Shown here: positions 5,723 through 5,724 of the stretch, in pieces
Numbering within the stretch: the stretch's first letter is position 1
How the letters are laid out: each line of letters opens with the position of its first letter
NCBI GenBank assembly: GCA_946477505.1
Contig: CAMKYP010000270.1
Coordinates: 1-5,724, forward strand
Length of the DNA stretch: 5,724 nt
Source: an uncultured Dechloromonas sp.
GTDB lineage: Bacteria; Pseudomonadota; Gammaproteobacteria; Burkholderiales; Rhodocyclaceae
Reading direction: 5' to 3'
Notes under the pieces: model-generated
Database searches by the model: none
Seen by the model: the letters and a program-made list of their open reading frames with translations, nothing else
Told to the model about the DNA's origin: nothing
Position numbers and translations under genes: made by a program

Positions 5723-5724
5723 CG

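Overview
The window looks like chromosomal DNA from a betaproteobacterium, probably near the Rhodocyclales. This rests on the DnaE sequence type (PHP-inactivated, about 1157 residues), a chemoreceptor C-terminus on the left, an acyl-homoserine-lactone type LuxR protein and a high GC content. It is a judgement from sequence character, not a database placement.

Layout from left to right. At 1-159 (+) is the last 52 codons of a protein resembling the C-terminal sensory tail of methyl-accepting chemotaxis proteins. It converges on a leftward (-) block and is separated from it by a perfect 12-bp hairpin (178-207). The leftward block has four genes. In order of transcription from the right these are a LuxR-family quorum-sensing regulator (stop 4798, likely start 5538), a small predicted lipoprotein of unknown function (4393-4716), dnaE for the replicative DNA polymerase III alpha subunit (697-4170), and a WbuC-type cupin (218-700). 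The cupin start overlaps the dnaE stop by 4 bases, so the two are probably translationally coupled. At the far right edge a hydrophobic reading frame (5639-5722, -) may be the tail of another membrane or lipoprotein gene.

The most interesting part is 4717-4800. A 20-bp imperfect palindrome of lux-box type (4776-4795) sits between the luxR stop and the lipoprotein gene. Downstream of it are a good -10 (4747-4752), almost no -35, and a clear ribosome binding site. The simplest reading is that the LuxR protein activates the adjacent lipoprotein gene in response to a homoserine lactone. No LuxI synthase is visible, so the regulator is either an orphan receptor or has its synthase outside the window. 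In sampled 60-base lines, the luxR/lipoprotein segment is about 47-57% GC, while dnaE ranges from about 47 to 72% and is mostly near 60%. This fits, but does not prove, that the segment is an accessory insertion beside the core gene dnaE.

No tRNA, rRNA, CRISPR array, insertion sequence or phage gene was seen. The very long open frame antisense to dnaE (919-4287, +) is treated as a coding shadow.
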